Positions 16,356 through 25,329 are shown, counted from the stretch's first letter. The stretch is DNA of 33,114 nt from Ornithinibacillus contaminans (GCF_001038425.2 NZ_LDPV02000041.1:1-33114), one strand, 5' to 3'. The notes: generated by a model not told the origin, from the letters alone. Numbers and translations are program-made.

Positions 16356-17498
16356 ATGAAGCAGCAATTGGATAGCCAACAGGACTTATCGTTTGATTTG
16401 TTTGAAAAAATAAGTGGTCATGAACAGGTAGTATTTTGTAATGATCCTAGTACCGGATTACAAGCAATCATTGCGATCCATAATACGACACTCGGACCTG
16501 CGCTTGGCGGTACAAGGATGTATCCCTATGCGACTTTAGAGGATGCCTTACAGGATGTACTCCGGTTATCAGAAGGAATGACGTTTAAATGCGCAGCAGC
16601 AGACGTTGATTTTGGTGGAGGAAAGGCCGTGATTATTGGTGATCCGAAAAAAGACAAGTCACAGGCGCTGTTTCGTTCCTTTGGTCAGTTCGTTGATTCG
16701 TTGAATGGTAGATTTTATACCGGAACTGACATGGGGACGTCCATGGATGATTTTGTGCAGGCGTCGAAGGAAACGAATTTTATTAACGGGTTGCCAGAGG
16801 AATTCGGTGGTGGTGGCGATTCTTCCATTCCAACTTCTCAAGGGGTGCTATACGGGCTAAAAGCTACCAATCAGTATCTTTTCGGTGATGAGAATTTATC
16901 CGGGCGAACGTATGCAATCCAAGGGTTAGGTAAGGTAGGATTTAAGATTGCGGAATACCTTTTACGTGAGGGTGCTAATCTTTATGTGACTGATATTTCC
17001 CCGGAAGTAATTACCAAGATTGAAGAGAAAGCGGCTCTATATCATGCCCCGATTACGGTTGTGGAAAGTCACGAAATCTATGAAACAGATGCGGATATAT
17101 TTATTCCGTGTGCAATGGGCGGAATTTTGAATGATGATACGATTTCGAAGCTACGGGTAAAAGCAGTCGTTGGTTCAGCAAATAATCAATTACAAGCGGA
17201 ACGTCATGCGAAGGCTTTACATGACCAAGGGATATTATATGCCCCAGACTATATTGTGAATGCTGGTGGTTTAATTCAAGTAGCGGATGAATTATATGGT
17301 CCGAATAAGGAACGGGTATTGTTAAAAACGAAAGCAATCTATGAATCTATTATCGAAATCTATAAACAAGCAGAATTAGATGCCATCACAACATTAGAAG
17401 CGGCCAATCGTAAATGCCAGCAACGACTCGAACAACAACGCCAACGAAATAACTTCTTTACACGACAGAAGAGTCCGAAGTGGACGATTAAAGAATGA
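16356..17498 (+). CDS. pdh: Phenylalanine dehydrogenase
   Basis: The 380-residue NAD-dependent amino-acid dehydrogenase has two catalytic lysines in [18 protein letters not shown] (K78, K90), the substrate loop [10 protein letters not shown] and a Rossmann nucleotide motif GLGKVG near residue 190. The [12 protein letters not shown] wording and the C-terminal PKWTIKE end match phenylalanine dehydrogenases of Lysinibacillus, Sporosarcina and Bacillus badius better than leucine dehydrogenases, which read NAAAGLNLGGGK. It would deaminate phenylalanine, and perhaps tyrosine, to the 2-oxoacid. I chose the ATG at 16356 as it lies six bases after GGAGGT; ATG 16353 is also possible. Its presence within the HPA operon suggests aromatic amino acids feed the pathway. 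Confidence 0.85.
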   Translation: MKQQLDSQQDLSFDLFEKISGHEQVVFCNDPSTGLQAIIAIHNTTLGPALGGTRMYPYATLEDALQDVLRLSEGMTFKCAAADVDFGGGKAVIIGDPKKDKSQALFRSFGQFVDSLNGRFYTGTDMGTSMDDFVQASKETNFINGLPEEFGGGGDSSIPTSQGVLYGLKATNQYLFGDENLSGRTYAIQGLGKVGFKIAEYLLREGANLYVTDISPEVITKIEEKAALYHAPITVVESHEIYETDADIFIPCAMGGILNDDTISKLRVKAVVGSANNQLQAERHAKALHDQGILYAPDYIVNAGGLIQVADELYGPNKERVLLKTKAIYESIIEIYKQAELDAITTLEAANRKCQQRLEQQRQRNNFFTRQKSPKWTIKE

Positions 17499-17508
17499 GG
17501 TGCATGAA

Positions 17509-18738
17509 ATGGTCGAGGTAAAGTTTCATGATATTGGTGAGGGAATGACAGAGGGAGAAATTCTGAACTATTTCGTAAAAGTAGGGGATTTGGTTAAGGT
17601 TGACCAGCCCCTTGTTGAAATGCAAACCGATAAAATGGTTGCCGAAATTCCTTCCCCATCAACTGGAAAAATTAAGAAAATCCATTTCTCAGAGGGAACG
17701 ACCGTTACCATTGGGACGGTGTTACTTGAAATTGATGATGGGAAGGAAAAAGCGACACCAACACATGCTGAACAAGAGGCATCTGCCTCCATTGTAGCTC
17801 CTGCAAAGAAACCGATTGATTATGAGCCAGTGAAACAACCACCGAAGCGAATTATTGCAGCCCCACATACAAGAAGAATTGCGCGCGAGAATGATGTGGA
17901 TATTGAGCAGGTTGTGGGGACAGGTCCAGCAGGAAGGGTAACAGATGAGGATGTTTTTCGTTTTGTGCGTAATCGTGTGGAGGAAGTGGAATCAGCTAAT
18001 GTTGAGTTGATTGAAGAAGACTATACTACCTTGCCTAATGAAAGTGCTGGTGACACGATTCCTTTTACCGGTATACGAAAACAAATCGCGATGAAAATGA
18101 CCAAGTCACTAACGACCATTCCACATGTTACCCATTTCGATGAAGCCGATCTTACAAGTCTACTCGAATTTCGCCAAGAGCTAAAAGACTCTGGTGAACA
18201 GGTGTCGGTTGTGGCATTTTTCCTGAAAGCAATAGCGATTACATTAAAGGAATTCCCATTATTTAATGCGCTGTTGGATGAAGAAAACAATGTTATTCGA
18301 CTTCTAAAGGATTACCATATTGGACTTGCGACCAATACAGACAGAGGACTTTTAGTACCTGTTCTCCGTGAAGTGGATCAGAAATCTATTATAGAGATAC
18401 ACGAAGAAATGAAGGAGTTAACGAAAAAGGCACAGGAGCAAAAGCTGACCGCACAAGAAATGAAAGGCGGTACGTTTACGATTAGTAATATGGGTCCACT
18501 TGGTGGGATTGCAGCAACACCAATTATAAACCACCCGCAAACAAGTATTATTGCTTTTCATAAAACGAAGCGGATGCCAGTTGTGATGGATCATGATGAA
18601 ATCGCGGTTCGTTCCATAATGACGCTATCCCTTTCGTTCGATCACCGGATTATCGACGGTGCAGATGCGGTAATGTTTACGAATCGTGTTATTGAATTAA
18701 TTGAGGAACCGAAAAAACTGCTACTGTATTTGCGTTAG
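17509..18738 (+). CDS. 2-oxoacid dehydrogenase E2 (dihydrolipoyl acyltransferase), orphan
   Basis: The 409-residue protein has the full E2 order: an N-terminal lipoyl domain with the lipoylated lysine in QTDKMVAEI (K42), a flexible linker, an E3/E1-binding domain (APHTRRIARENDVDIEQVVG, about residues 115-150) and a catalytic domain ending in SFDHRIIDGADA with the active-site His and Asp. It resembles branched-chain E2. No E1alpha, E1beta or E3 gene is nearby, which is unusual since these are normally in one operon. Between a phenylalanine dehydrogenase and HPA genes it may carry an arylpyruvate-derived acyl group, but this is inference. The ATG at 17509 follows GAGGTG; a GTG nine bases upstream is the alternative. 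Confidence 0.85.
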   Translation: MVEVKFHDIGEGMTEGEILNYFVKVGDLVKVDQPLVEMQTDKMVAEIPSPSTGKIKKIHFSEGTTVTIGTVLLEIDDGKEKATPTHAEQEASASIVAPAKKPIDYEPVKQPPKRIIAAPHTRRIARENDVDIEQVVGTGPAGRVTDEDVFRFVRNRVEEVESANVELIEEDYTTLPNESAGDTIPFTGIRKQIAMKMTKSLTTIPHVTHFDEADLTSLLEFRQELKDSGEQVSVVAFFLKAIAITLKEFPLFNALLDEENNVIRLLKDYHIGLATNTDRGLLVPVLREVDQKSIIEIHEEMKELTKKAQEQKLTAQEMKGGTFTISNMGPLGGIAATPIINHPQTSIIAFHKTKRMPVVMDHDEIAVRSIMTLSLSFDHRIIDGADAVMFTNRVIELIEEPKKLLLYLR

Positions 18739-18755
18739 TTCTCATAGGCTATAAG

Positions 18756-19604
18756 ATGGAAAAGAAAAGCGAGCGAATCGCACATTTCGATAAAATAGGA
18801 GTGACTGCGCTCATGATGTATCATGCGAAGGCAAGATTTTCGTCAACAACTGGATTTGAGGATATATTAGTTGGTGTTTCTCACATTCTGTGGAAAGGGG
18901 AAAAGCTAGCGGAAGAGTCCTTTTCTTGGCAATCCCCTGTTAATGGTACCGTATATGGAACCTTATTTAACTTTCAAGAACAATTAGAAGCCTATCGGAA
19001 TGAATTTAACAAGTCACCCTATCAAAATCCTCCGAAACGACCAGTACTTTATATCAAACCAAGAAATACACTGAACGGTCACTTGAAGGAGGTAGCTATT
19101 CCAAACGATGTAGAGACAGTTGAAGTGAATGCCACGCTTGGCGTTGTTATTGGTCGTACAGCAGTAAATGTAAACGAAGCTGAAGCACTTCAATATGTTG
19201 AAGGATACACGATTGTTAATGATGTAACAATACCTCATGACTCCTTTCATCGCCCGGCAATCAAATACAAAGCCAGAGACGGTTTTTGCCCAATTGGACC
19301 TTGGATAGTTTTGAAGGAACATATACCGAATCCAGATAGTTTAATGATTTGGACGTTTAAAAATGATGAGCTAATTCAAGTCAATAGTACGAAGGAATTG
19401 GTTCGTTCGATTCCACGCCTAATTCAAGATGTTACAGAATTTATGACTTTATCGAAAGGAGATTTGTTAATGGTTGGTATTCCTTATAATCCACCGACTG
19501 TTAGCGTTGGTGATACGATACGAATCGAAATTGATTATATCGGTAGCTTGGAGAATCGATTTGTCCACGAAAGTGTGTTAATCGCAGGAGGTGAAAAGGT
19601 ATGA
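18756..19604 (+). CDS. FAH-family protein, HpaG N-terminal-half homologue
   Basis: The protein (up to 282 residues) matches the N-terminal half of the fused E. coli HpaG: NKSPYQNPPKRPVLYIKPRNT, a GVVIGRTA strand, SFHRPAIKYKARDGFCPIGPW and a FMTLSKGDLLMVGIP segment. Like that half it lacks the paired metal-binding glutamates seen in the partner. HpaG decarboxylates and isomerises 5-oxo-pent-3-ene-1,2,5-tricarboxylate. An extension of about 60 residues precedes the E. coli start. The true start is uncertain: ATG 18756 has a weak site, ATG 18813 has AGGAG 11 bases away. It overlaps the next gene by four bases. Confidence 0.82.
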   Translation: MEKKSERIAHFDKIGVTALMMYHAKARFSSTTGFEDILVGVSHILWKGEKLAEESFSWQSPVNGTVYGTLFNFQEQLEAYRNEFNKSPYQNPPKRPVLYIKPRNTLNGHLKEVAIPNDVETVEVNATLGVVIGRTAVNVNEAEALQYVEGYTIVNDVTIPHDSFHRPAIKYKARDGFCPIGPWIVLKEHIPNPDSLMIWTFKNDELIQVNSTKELVRSIPRLIQDVTEFMTLSKGDLLMVGIPYNPPTVSVGDTIRIEIDYIGSLENRFVHESVLIAGGEKV

Positions 19605-20356
19605 AGCATGCCCGAGTAGCCTGTTTTGGATCTATTCATGAGGCGGTAGCAGATGATGGTAAATTATGCCTTGCTGATGGAAGGATAGTAGATTTTGATC
19701 AGGTGGTTTGGTTACCTCCACTTGAAGTAGGGACAATTTTTGCACTTGGCCTAAACTATCTGGATCATGCATCGGAAATAAGTGTGAATCTTCCAGAGGA
19801 ACCATTGTTGTTCTTAAAAGGACCAAATACATTAATTGGCCATGGCGGATTTACACGTAGACCTGCTGGTGCCAGGATGATGCATTATGAATGTGAGCTA
19901 GCTGTTGTAATCGGTAAAAAGGCACGCGCCGTCAAACGAGAAGACGCCTATGATTATATTGCTGGCTACACGATTGCAAATGACTACGCTATTCGTGATT
20001 ACCTAGAAAACTATTACCGACCAAACTTAGCTGTGAAAAATCGGGATACATTGACACCAATCGGCCCCTGGTTTGTTGATAAAGAAGCTGTCAAAGACCC
20101 AATGAATCTCAAACTTTATACCTATGTAAATGGCGAACGAAAGCAAGAGGGATCAACAAAGGATATGCTATTTGACATTCCTTTTCTAATTGAATATCTT
20201 AGTAGCTTTATGACTTTAAATGAAAATGATGTTATCTTAACGGGTACGCCAAAAGGAACGGTGAATGTTGTTGAGGGAGACGAAGTGGTCGTTGAAATTG
20301 AAGGGATTGGTAAATTGAAGAATACGATTGTTGCTGATTCCATCTTTGCACGATAG
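19601..20356 (+). CDS. hpaG: FAH-family isomerase/decarboxylase, HpaG C-terminal-half homologue
   Basis: The 251-residue protein matches the C-terminal half of E. coli HpaG: FALGLNYLDHASE, EEPLLFLKGPNTL, the metal-binding MHYECELAVVIGK, NDYAIRDYLENYYRPNL and LTGTPKGTVNVVEGDEV. It should carry the divalent metal and catalyse decarboxylation and/or isomerisation of the ring-cleavage acid. The ATGA overlap with the preceding gene indicates translational coupling and probably a heteromeric complex equal to fused HpaG. A GGAGGTG site precedes the ATG. Confidence 0.88.
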   Translation: MKHARVACFGSIHEAVADDGKLCLADGRIVDFDQVVWLPPLEVGTIFALGLNYLDHASEISVNLPEEPLLFLKGPNTLIGHGGFTRRPAGARMMHYECELAVVIGKKARAVKREDAYDYIAGYTIANDYAIRDYLENYYRPNLAVKNRDTLTPIGPWFVDKEAVKDPMNLKLYTYVNGERKQEGSTKDMLFDIPFLIEYLSSFMTLNENDVILTGTPKGTVNVVEGDEVVVEIEGIGKLKNTIVADSIFAR

Positions 20357-20367
20357 GGAGTGAAACG

Positions 20368-20757
20368 ATGCCACATGTCATTGTTGAATATACGAGTAAC
20401 TTAAAAGATGATGGAGATATTAAAGCTCTCTTACAAAAAATCAATGAAGTGTTAATTGTACAGGGGGATACGTTTCCAATTGGTGGGATTCGCACTCGAG
20501 CTATTGCGCTTCACGATTATGTTGTTGCAGACGGTTCTCATAAGGATGATGCTTTTGTTCATGTAACATTGAAGATAGGTGCTGGCCGTTCTGAAGAAAT
20601 CATGAGGGAAGCATGTGATCGTTTATTTGATGTTGTACAGAAGCACTTTGAAGCGATATTTGCTGAACGCTATTTAGCCTTGTCGCTAGAACTGATCGAA
20701 TTTTCCCATCCTACGTATAAGAAAAATAATATCCATCGCCGGTATCAAACCGAATGA
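20368..20757 (+). CDS. hpaF: 5-carboxymethyl-2-hydroxymuconate delta-isomerase
   Basis: The 129-residue protein belongs to the CHMI branch of the tautomerase superfamily. Proline follows the initiator Met (MPHVIVEYTSNL) and would be the catalytic N-terminal base after Met removal. GGIRTRAIALHDYVVADG and FVHVTLKIGAGRSEE are typical CHMI segments. It isomerises 5-carboxymethyl-2-hydroxymuconate before decarboxylation. A GGGAG site lies 11 bases after the preceding stop, and it is the last gene of the operon. Confidence 0.93.
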   Translation: MPHVIVEYTSNLKDDGDIKALLQKINEVLIVQGDTFPIGGIRTRAIALHDYVVADGSHKDDAFVHVTLKIGAGRSEEIMREACDRLFDVVQKHFEAIFAERYLALSLELIEFSHPTYKKNNIHRRYQTE

Positions 20758-20784
20758 GCACCCGAAACTATCATTCCGGGTGCT
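20757..20784. terminator. Terminator at the end of the aromatic operon
   Basis: AGCACCCG and CGGGTGCT form a perfect 8-bp stem with a 12-base loop, extended by weak pairs, between the convergent hpaF and ytaF genes. A modest T-rich tail (AGTTACTTTT) follows on the plus strand. Confidence 0.7.
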
Positions 20785-20792
20785 AGTTACTT

Positions 20793-21422
20793 TTATAATA
20801 AATTAAATACACCAAGTGTTATAAGCAACACAGGTGGTAAAAAGTTCATACGTTCCAGTTTTTTATTTTTGGATAACACAATACCCATTTTAATTCCATA
20901 ATGGACAAACATCCCGCTCATCAATGCAATTAATATAGAAGTAATGATGGAGGAATAGCCTAAGATAGCTGCCCCGATTCCTGCCCCAAACGCATCTAAT
21001 GCTAATGCAGTCCCAAGCAATATTGCTTCTCCAATCGATATCGTACCGGATTGGTCAAGGTCAGCCCTATCAGGTGTTGTCATGACAGTTCGAATGTTTT
21101 GGAAATGTTTTGGTGAAGTATTCGGATGTGGTTTTTCCTCTTGTTTTTTCAGTTGACTACGAATGGAATTGATTAAGGAGAATACCCCGATAAAAATGAG
21201 AATGGATCCACCAATGGTCTTGGCAATCCCTACTGATAAAAAGGAATGCAGCATGCTGCCAACTTCCATGGAAATAAGCACGACGATGCCTGAGCAAACC
21301 ATGATCACCAGTAATGCGCTAATCGGTACCACGATTTTTCGCATGCCATACGTGACCCCAACACCAAACCCATCCAAACTAACCGCAATTACTAGAAAAA
21401 CTAAACCAGTATAAAAAAGCAT
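20793..21422 (-). CDS. ytaF: Sporulation membrane protein YtaF (MntP-like)
   Basis: The 209-residue membrane protein has six hydrophobic segments in two groups of three (about 1-85 and 132-209), each group carrying the MntP-like motif LDGFGVG or LDAFGAG, as in the manganese-exporter superfamily. YtaF is known as a sporulation-associated membrane protein in bacilli. The cytoplasmic loop contains DLDQSGTISIGEA, which looks like an EF-hand-type calcium loop and is, as I recall, shared by YtaF proteins. The gene is monocistronic and convergent with hpaF. A moderate AAAGGAT site precedes the ATG. Confidence 0.88.
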   Translation of the reverse strand: MLFYTGLVFLVIAVSLDGFGVGVTYGMRKIVVPISALLVIMVCSGIVVLISMEVGSMLHSFLSVGIAKTIGGSILIFIGVFSLINSIRSQLKKQEEKPHPNTSPKHFQNIRTVMTTPDRADLDQSGTISIGEAILLGTALALDAFGAGIGAAILGYSSIITSILIALMSGMFVHYGIKMGIVLSKNKKLERMNFLPPVLLITLGVFNLL

Positions 21423-21599
21423 AGCACCATATCCTTTTCATGTTCTACGCTATTGTATGGGAAGGTGTCTGGGAGTGTGCTAAGTGAGATTAGAATAGAA
21501 CTGGCAACTAAATACGTCCCAAAACACCAGATATTTCTCCCTCATCATCTGAATATGTTAAAGTAAAGGATAGATGTTTTAAGAGAGGGATAGAAAAAA

Positions 21600-23777
21600 A
21601 TGAGTAAAACACTAGTACTAGCAGAAAAGCCATCTGTTGGCCGTGATATTGCCCGTGTGTTAAATTGCACGAAAAAAGGAAACGGTTATTTGGAGGGCTC
21701 AACTTATATTGTGACATGGGCACTTGGACATTTAGTGACCTTAGCTGACCCGGAAACCTATGATGATAAATATAAGACGTGGAACCTGGAAGATTTACCA
21801 ATGCTTCCGTCTAATTTAAAGCTTGTCGTTATGAAAAAGACAGGCAAACAGTTTAGCGCTGTCAAAACACAAATGACTCGAAATGATGTGTCTGAAATTG
21901 TAATTGCAACGGACGCTGGTCGTGAAGGGGAGCTTGTGGCTCGTTGGATCATTGAGAAAGCTCGAATCCAGAAGCCGATCAAACGTCTTTGGATTTCATC
22001 TGTTACCGATAAAGCAATTAGAGATGGATTTAAACAATTAAAACCAGGAAAGAACTATGAAAATTTATATGCTTCGGCAGTTGCGCGTTCGGAAGCGGAC
22101 TGGTATGTCGGACTAAATGCGACACGTGCGTTGACAACCAAATTCAATGCACAGCTTTCGAGTGGACGTGTGCAAACACCAACATTAGGCATGGTTGCAG
22201 CTAGAGAAAAGGAAATAAACGAATTTAAACCGCAAAAATTTTACGGTATCCAAGCGAAGACAAAGAATGGTGTCACATTAACCTGGCAGGATAACAACAC
22301 CAATACGCGAATTTTTTCTAAAGATAAAGCAGATGCACTTGTAGGGAAATTGGCGAATAAAGCCGCAAAAGTTGTAAAAGTTGATACCAATTATAAGAAG
22401 AAATATGCACCACAGCTTTATGATTTAACCGAGCTACAACGTGATGCAAACCGTATCTTTGGATTTTCCGGAAAGCAGACATTATCGCTCATGCAGAAGC
22501 TATATGAGCGCCATAAAGTTTTAACCTATCCGAGAACCGACTCACGTGTTATTTCTACTGACATTGTACCAACATTGAAGGATCGCTTAAAGGCATGTGG
22601 TGTGGATCAATATGCTAGTTTTGCGAATACCATCCTGCGCCGTGGTGATATGAAGCTGCCAAAATCAGTGGTTGATAATTCTAAAGTAAGTGATCACCAT
22701 GCCATTATTCCAACAGAAGAACCAGTTATTCTAGCAGACTTAGATGACAAAGAAAGAAGAATTTATGATTTAGTAGTGAAGCGCTTCTTAGCAGTATTAA
22801 TGGATGCTTATGAGTATGAACAAACAACCATTCATGCAGAAATTGGCTCAGAGGCATTCACCGCTAAAGGTAAAGTAGTGAAAAAACAAGGCTGGAAGGC
22901 TGTATATGATCGCAATTTTGATGACGATGACCAATCAGATGATCAACGTCTCCCAGTAATTAAACAAGGGGATGTGTTTGATAATGTGAGCGTTCGGTTA
23001 ACATCAGGAGAAACCAAGCCTCCTGAACGGTTGACTGAAGGAGCTTTACTACAAGCAATGGAAAATCCCGTTCGCTACATGAATGCGGATGAAAAGCATC
23101 TGGCTGGTACCCTACAAAAAACGGGTGGAATCGGAACAGTAGCAACCCGGGCAGACATTATTGATAAGCTTTTCAATGGTGGTTATATGGAGTTGAAAGG
23201 CAAACATATTTTCATTACCTCTAAAGGAAAGCAGCTATTAGACCTTGCACCAGAGGATTTACGTTCCCCGGCACTTACCGCTGAATGGGAGCAAAAGTTA
23301 AGCTTAATTGCAGAAGGCAAACTAAATAAAAATAAATTTATTGGTGAAATAAAGGATTATACGAAAGAAATAATCCAAGAGATAAAAGGAAACGACAGCA
23401 AGTTTAAACATGACAACATGACGGGAACGAAATGTCCGGATTGTGGAAAGCTGATGCTTGAAGTAAATAACAAGCATGGTCGTATGCTCGTTTGTCAGGA
23501 CCGATCCTGTGGTCATAAGAAAAACATCGCCAGAAAAACCAATGCCCGCTGTCCAAATTGTCATAAGCGATTGGAATTACGTGGTGAAGGTGAAGGGCAA
23601 ATGTTTACCTGCTCATGTGGACATCGTGAAAAACTATCTACTTTTAATAAACGAAAAGAACAAGAGAAAAAAGGTAAAGTTTCGAAAAAAGATGTGAATA
23701 AGTATTTAAAGAAACAGGAAGCCGGCTTTACGAATAATGCATTGGCCGAAGCACTTGCGAAATTAAAGGATAAATAA
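21600..23777 (+). CDS. topB: DNA topoisomerase III (type IA)
   Basis: This 725-residue enzyme relaxes and decatenates DNA through a transient 5'-phosphotyrosine. The TOPRIM domain has LAEKPSVGRDIA (8-19) and the metal site ATDAGREGE (103-111); the catalytic tyrosine is in TYPRTDSR (Y310). The C-terminus has two four-cysteine zinc-ribbon-like modules, CPDC with CQDRSC and CPNC with CSC, and then a basic tail. The length suits Bacillus TopB. A GAGAGGGA site lies at a good distance upstream. It is a single-gene unit. Confidence 0.95.
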   Translation: MSKTLVLAEKPSVGRDIARVLNCTKKGNGYLEGSTYIVTWALGHLVTLADPETYDDKYKTWNLEDLPMLPSNLKLVVMKKTGKQFSAVKTQMTRNDVSEIVIATDAGREGELVARWIIEKARIQKPIKRLWISSVTDKAIRDGFKQLKPGKNYENLYASAVARSEADWYVGLNATRALTTKFNAQLSSGRVQTPTLGMVAAREKEINEFKPQKFYGIQAKTKNGVTLTWQDNNTNTRIFSKDKADALVGKLANKAAKVVKVDTNYKKKYAPQLYDLTELQRDANRIFGFSGKQTLSLMQKLYERHKVLTYPRTDSRVISTDIVPTLKDRLKACGVDQYASFANTILRRGDMKLPKSVVDNSKVSDHHAIIPTEEPVILADLDDKERRIYDLVVKRFLAVLMDAYEYEQTTIHAEIGSEAFTAKGKVVKKQGWKAVYDRNFDDDDQSDDQRLPVIKQGDVFDNVSVRLTSGETKPPERLTEGALLQAMENPVRYMNADEKHLAGTLQKTGGIGTVATRADIIDKLFNGGYMELKGKHIFITSKGKQLLDLAPEDLRSPALTAEWEQKLSLIAEGKLNKNKFIGEIKDYTKEIIQEIKGNDSKFKHDNMTGTKCPDCGKLMLEVNNKHGRMLVCQDRSCGHKKNIARKTNARCPNCHKRLELRGEGEGQMFTCSCGHREKLSTFNKRKEQEKKGKVSKKDVNKYLKKQEAGFTNNALAEALAKLKDK

Positions 23778-24101
23778 GGTAGGATACCTCGACACCGTGA
23801 TGTTGAAGTGTTTTTTGTGATTGTAGATTTCGAATTTCTCTTTTTACTAATATATTGGTTCCATCGCTGATTTGTCTTCATAGTAACATTTCATAACCTT
23901 AACGCTTTTTTATTGGATTGGAATAGAAATACCTATTTATAAAAAAAACATGGAGCTATCCAGATTACAAAAAAGAGCGAATTATCTAATTAATATAAAG
24001 TTCCTAAAAATTAATTATGCATAACCCTTTTAGGGTAGTGTGTATAATCAAGAAAAGTTATAATTAAGATAATAAGAATGGAATGTAAAGGAGGAATATT
24101 T
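23778..24101. other. Gap without recognisable gene
   Basis: This 324-base AT-rich stretch follows topB. A weak hairpin with ACAC and GTGT arms followed by TTTTTT near 23793-23815 may end topB transcription. Nothing else with clear structure or coding character is seen, apart from the ribosome binding site of the next small gene at its end. Confidence 0.4.
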
Positions 24102-24296
24102 ATGACAGCAGATTTACGCAAAAAATATATGAAAAATCTTTTGTATTCTATTATTCCTTTTATTCTAATAATATACTTTTTAATAAATGCATTTGAAAGC
24201 CCTAGTGTTTTGTATAAGATAGTTGCTATTACCTGTACAGTATTAGGTGCAACACACATAATTAAAAACCTAATATTCTATTTAAAAAGCAAGTAA
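24102..24296 (+). CDS. Small two-helix membrane protein, function unknown
   Basis: The 64-residue product has a basic N-terminus (RKKYMKN), two hydrophobic segments (about 13-29 and 38-60) and a basic end (YLKSK). AAAGGAGG lies about nine bases upstream of the ATG, which decides this start over an earlier ATG at 24078. A terminator follows. I recognise no family. Confidence 0.65.
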   Translation: MTADLRKKYMKNLLYSIIPFILIIYFLINAFESPSVLYKIVAITCTVLGATHIIKNLIFYLKSK

Positions 24297-24324
24297 ATGA
24301 TATAGACTAAATAACCAAAGAATT

Positions 24325-24389
24325 AGACGCTGTTTCCTAGGATTAAAAACCTAGAATCAGCGTCTATTTTTTTTTTTTTTTTTTTTTTT
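24325..24389 (+). terminator. Terminator with a 23-base T run
   Basis: AGACGCTG and CAGCGTCT form a perfect 8-bp stem, extended by CCTAGG/CCTAG pairing, followed by an uninterrupted run of 23 T bases at 24367-24389. The run is far longer than termination needs and is probably length-variable. Confidence 0.85.
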
Positions 24390-24400
24390 ATGTTTTTGAA

Positions 24401-24423
24401 AACCCCTTGCTATGCGAGGGGTT
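24401..24423 (+). repeat. Left-end hairpin of the IS200-type remnant
   Basis: AACCCCTTGC and GCGAGGGGTT pair with one mismatch around a TAT loop, about 100 bases upstream of the transposase start. IS200/IS605 elements lack inverted terminal repeats and carry such subterminal hairpins, which TnpA recognises. The exact element boundary cannot be set. Confidence 0.6.
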
Positions 24424-24523
24424 CCGGAGAGCTTTCAGCGTGGGACAAAAAATGCCTCACTTCATGGTAAGATAAAGTTGGTTTCCCGACCACTAAATCT
24501 CACTAAAGAAGGAGGCGAGTCCT

Positions 24524-24789
24524 ATGAAGGACAAAAATAGTTTAGCACACACAACATGGAATTGTAAGTATCATATTGTGTTTGCACCCAAGTACAGAAG
24601 GCAAATAATATACGGAAAATACAAAAAAAGCATAGGTGAAATCATACGTGATTTATGTGAAAGAAAAGGAGGACCATACACGAAGCAAATGCTTGTCCGG
24701 ATCACATCCACATGTTAGTAAGTATCCCGCCGAAATTAAGTGTATCTCAATTTATGGGGTATTTAAAAGGGAAGAGCAGCTTCTCATAA
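24524..24789 (+). pseudogene. IS200/IS605 family transposase TnpA, frameshifted and truncated
   Basis: The start reads SLAHTTWNCKYHIVFAPKYRR and IGEIIRDLCERKG, the typical N-terminus of Y1 HUH transposases of the IS200 type. After about 50 codons the frame is lost near 24668-24680; in another frame the protein continues with EANACPDHIHMLVSIPP and VSQFMGYLKGK, containing the HUH motif (HIH). The shift fits a one-base deletion. Homology stops at about 24785, so the C-terminal part with the catalytic tyrosine is missing. An AAGGAGG site is intact before the ATG. It cannot transpose by itself. Confidence 0.85.
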
Positions 24790-25035
24790 TTAATATAACA
24801 AAAATTACAAAAAAATAAAGTTTTCATAAAATATAAAATATTAATTTAACATTCAATTTCCATAAGTTAATTTAACGTATAGGGGAAGCTGTTTAAATAG
24901 CGACAGAATTCAATTGGAGATTTATTTTTATCAGTTAAAACTATTTATAGGAAAGCAGTTTACTTGAAATACTAAACGTTATATCATTAAGATGAAGTTG
25001 TACCTGAATTCTATTATTAGGGAGGGTTAAAATAG

Positions 25036-25275
25036 ATGGCTTTTGTTATATTAGATCCATGCAGACAAGAGAAAGCAGCCGAATGTGTCAGTGTCTGCCC
25101 GGTTGATTGTATAGAAGAAGGACCAGATCAGTTCTACATAGATCCGGATATTTGTATTGACTGTGGAGCATGTAAAGCGGCATGTCCAGTTGATGCGATT
25201 GAGGAAGAATACGATTTGACACCTGAACAAGAGGTGTACTTAGAGAAGGCAGAGGAATTCTTTGCAAATCGTTAA
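25036..25275 (+). CDS. fdx: Bacillus-type 7Fe/8Fe ferredoxin
   Basis: The 79-residue acidic protein has the cysteine pattern of small bacterial ferredoxins: C9, C17, C21 and C25 around CVSVCPVDC, and C40, C43, C46 and C50 in CIDCGACKAACP. The overall pattern and the acidic C-terminal extension match Bacillus and Thermus ferredoxins holding a 3Fe-4S or 4Fe-4S plus a 4Fe-4S cluster. It carries electrons in the cytoplasm; the partner is unknown. A GGGAGGG site precedes the ATG and a strong terminator follows, so it is a single-gene unit. Confidence 0.92.
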   Translation: MAFVILDPCRQEKAAECVSVCPVDCIEEGPDQFYIDPDICIDCGACKAACPVDAIEEEYDLTPEQEVYLEKAEEFFANR

Positions 25276-25290
25276 AAATATAGACAAAAA

Positions 25291-25329
25291 CCCACTAGTA
25301 ATGGTAATTCATTCTAGTGGGATTTTTTT
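25291..25329 (+). terminator. Ferredoxin gene terminator
   Basis: CCCACTAG and CTAGTGGG form a perfect 8-bp stem, followed by ATTTTTTT on the plus strand. It also separates the ferredoxin gene from the convergent small gene at 25347. Confidence 0.85.

Noticed and set aside
24011-24259. 82-residue open frame on the minus strand
   Set aside because: It is antisense to the small membrane protein gene, which has an AAAGGAGG site, and has no such site itself.
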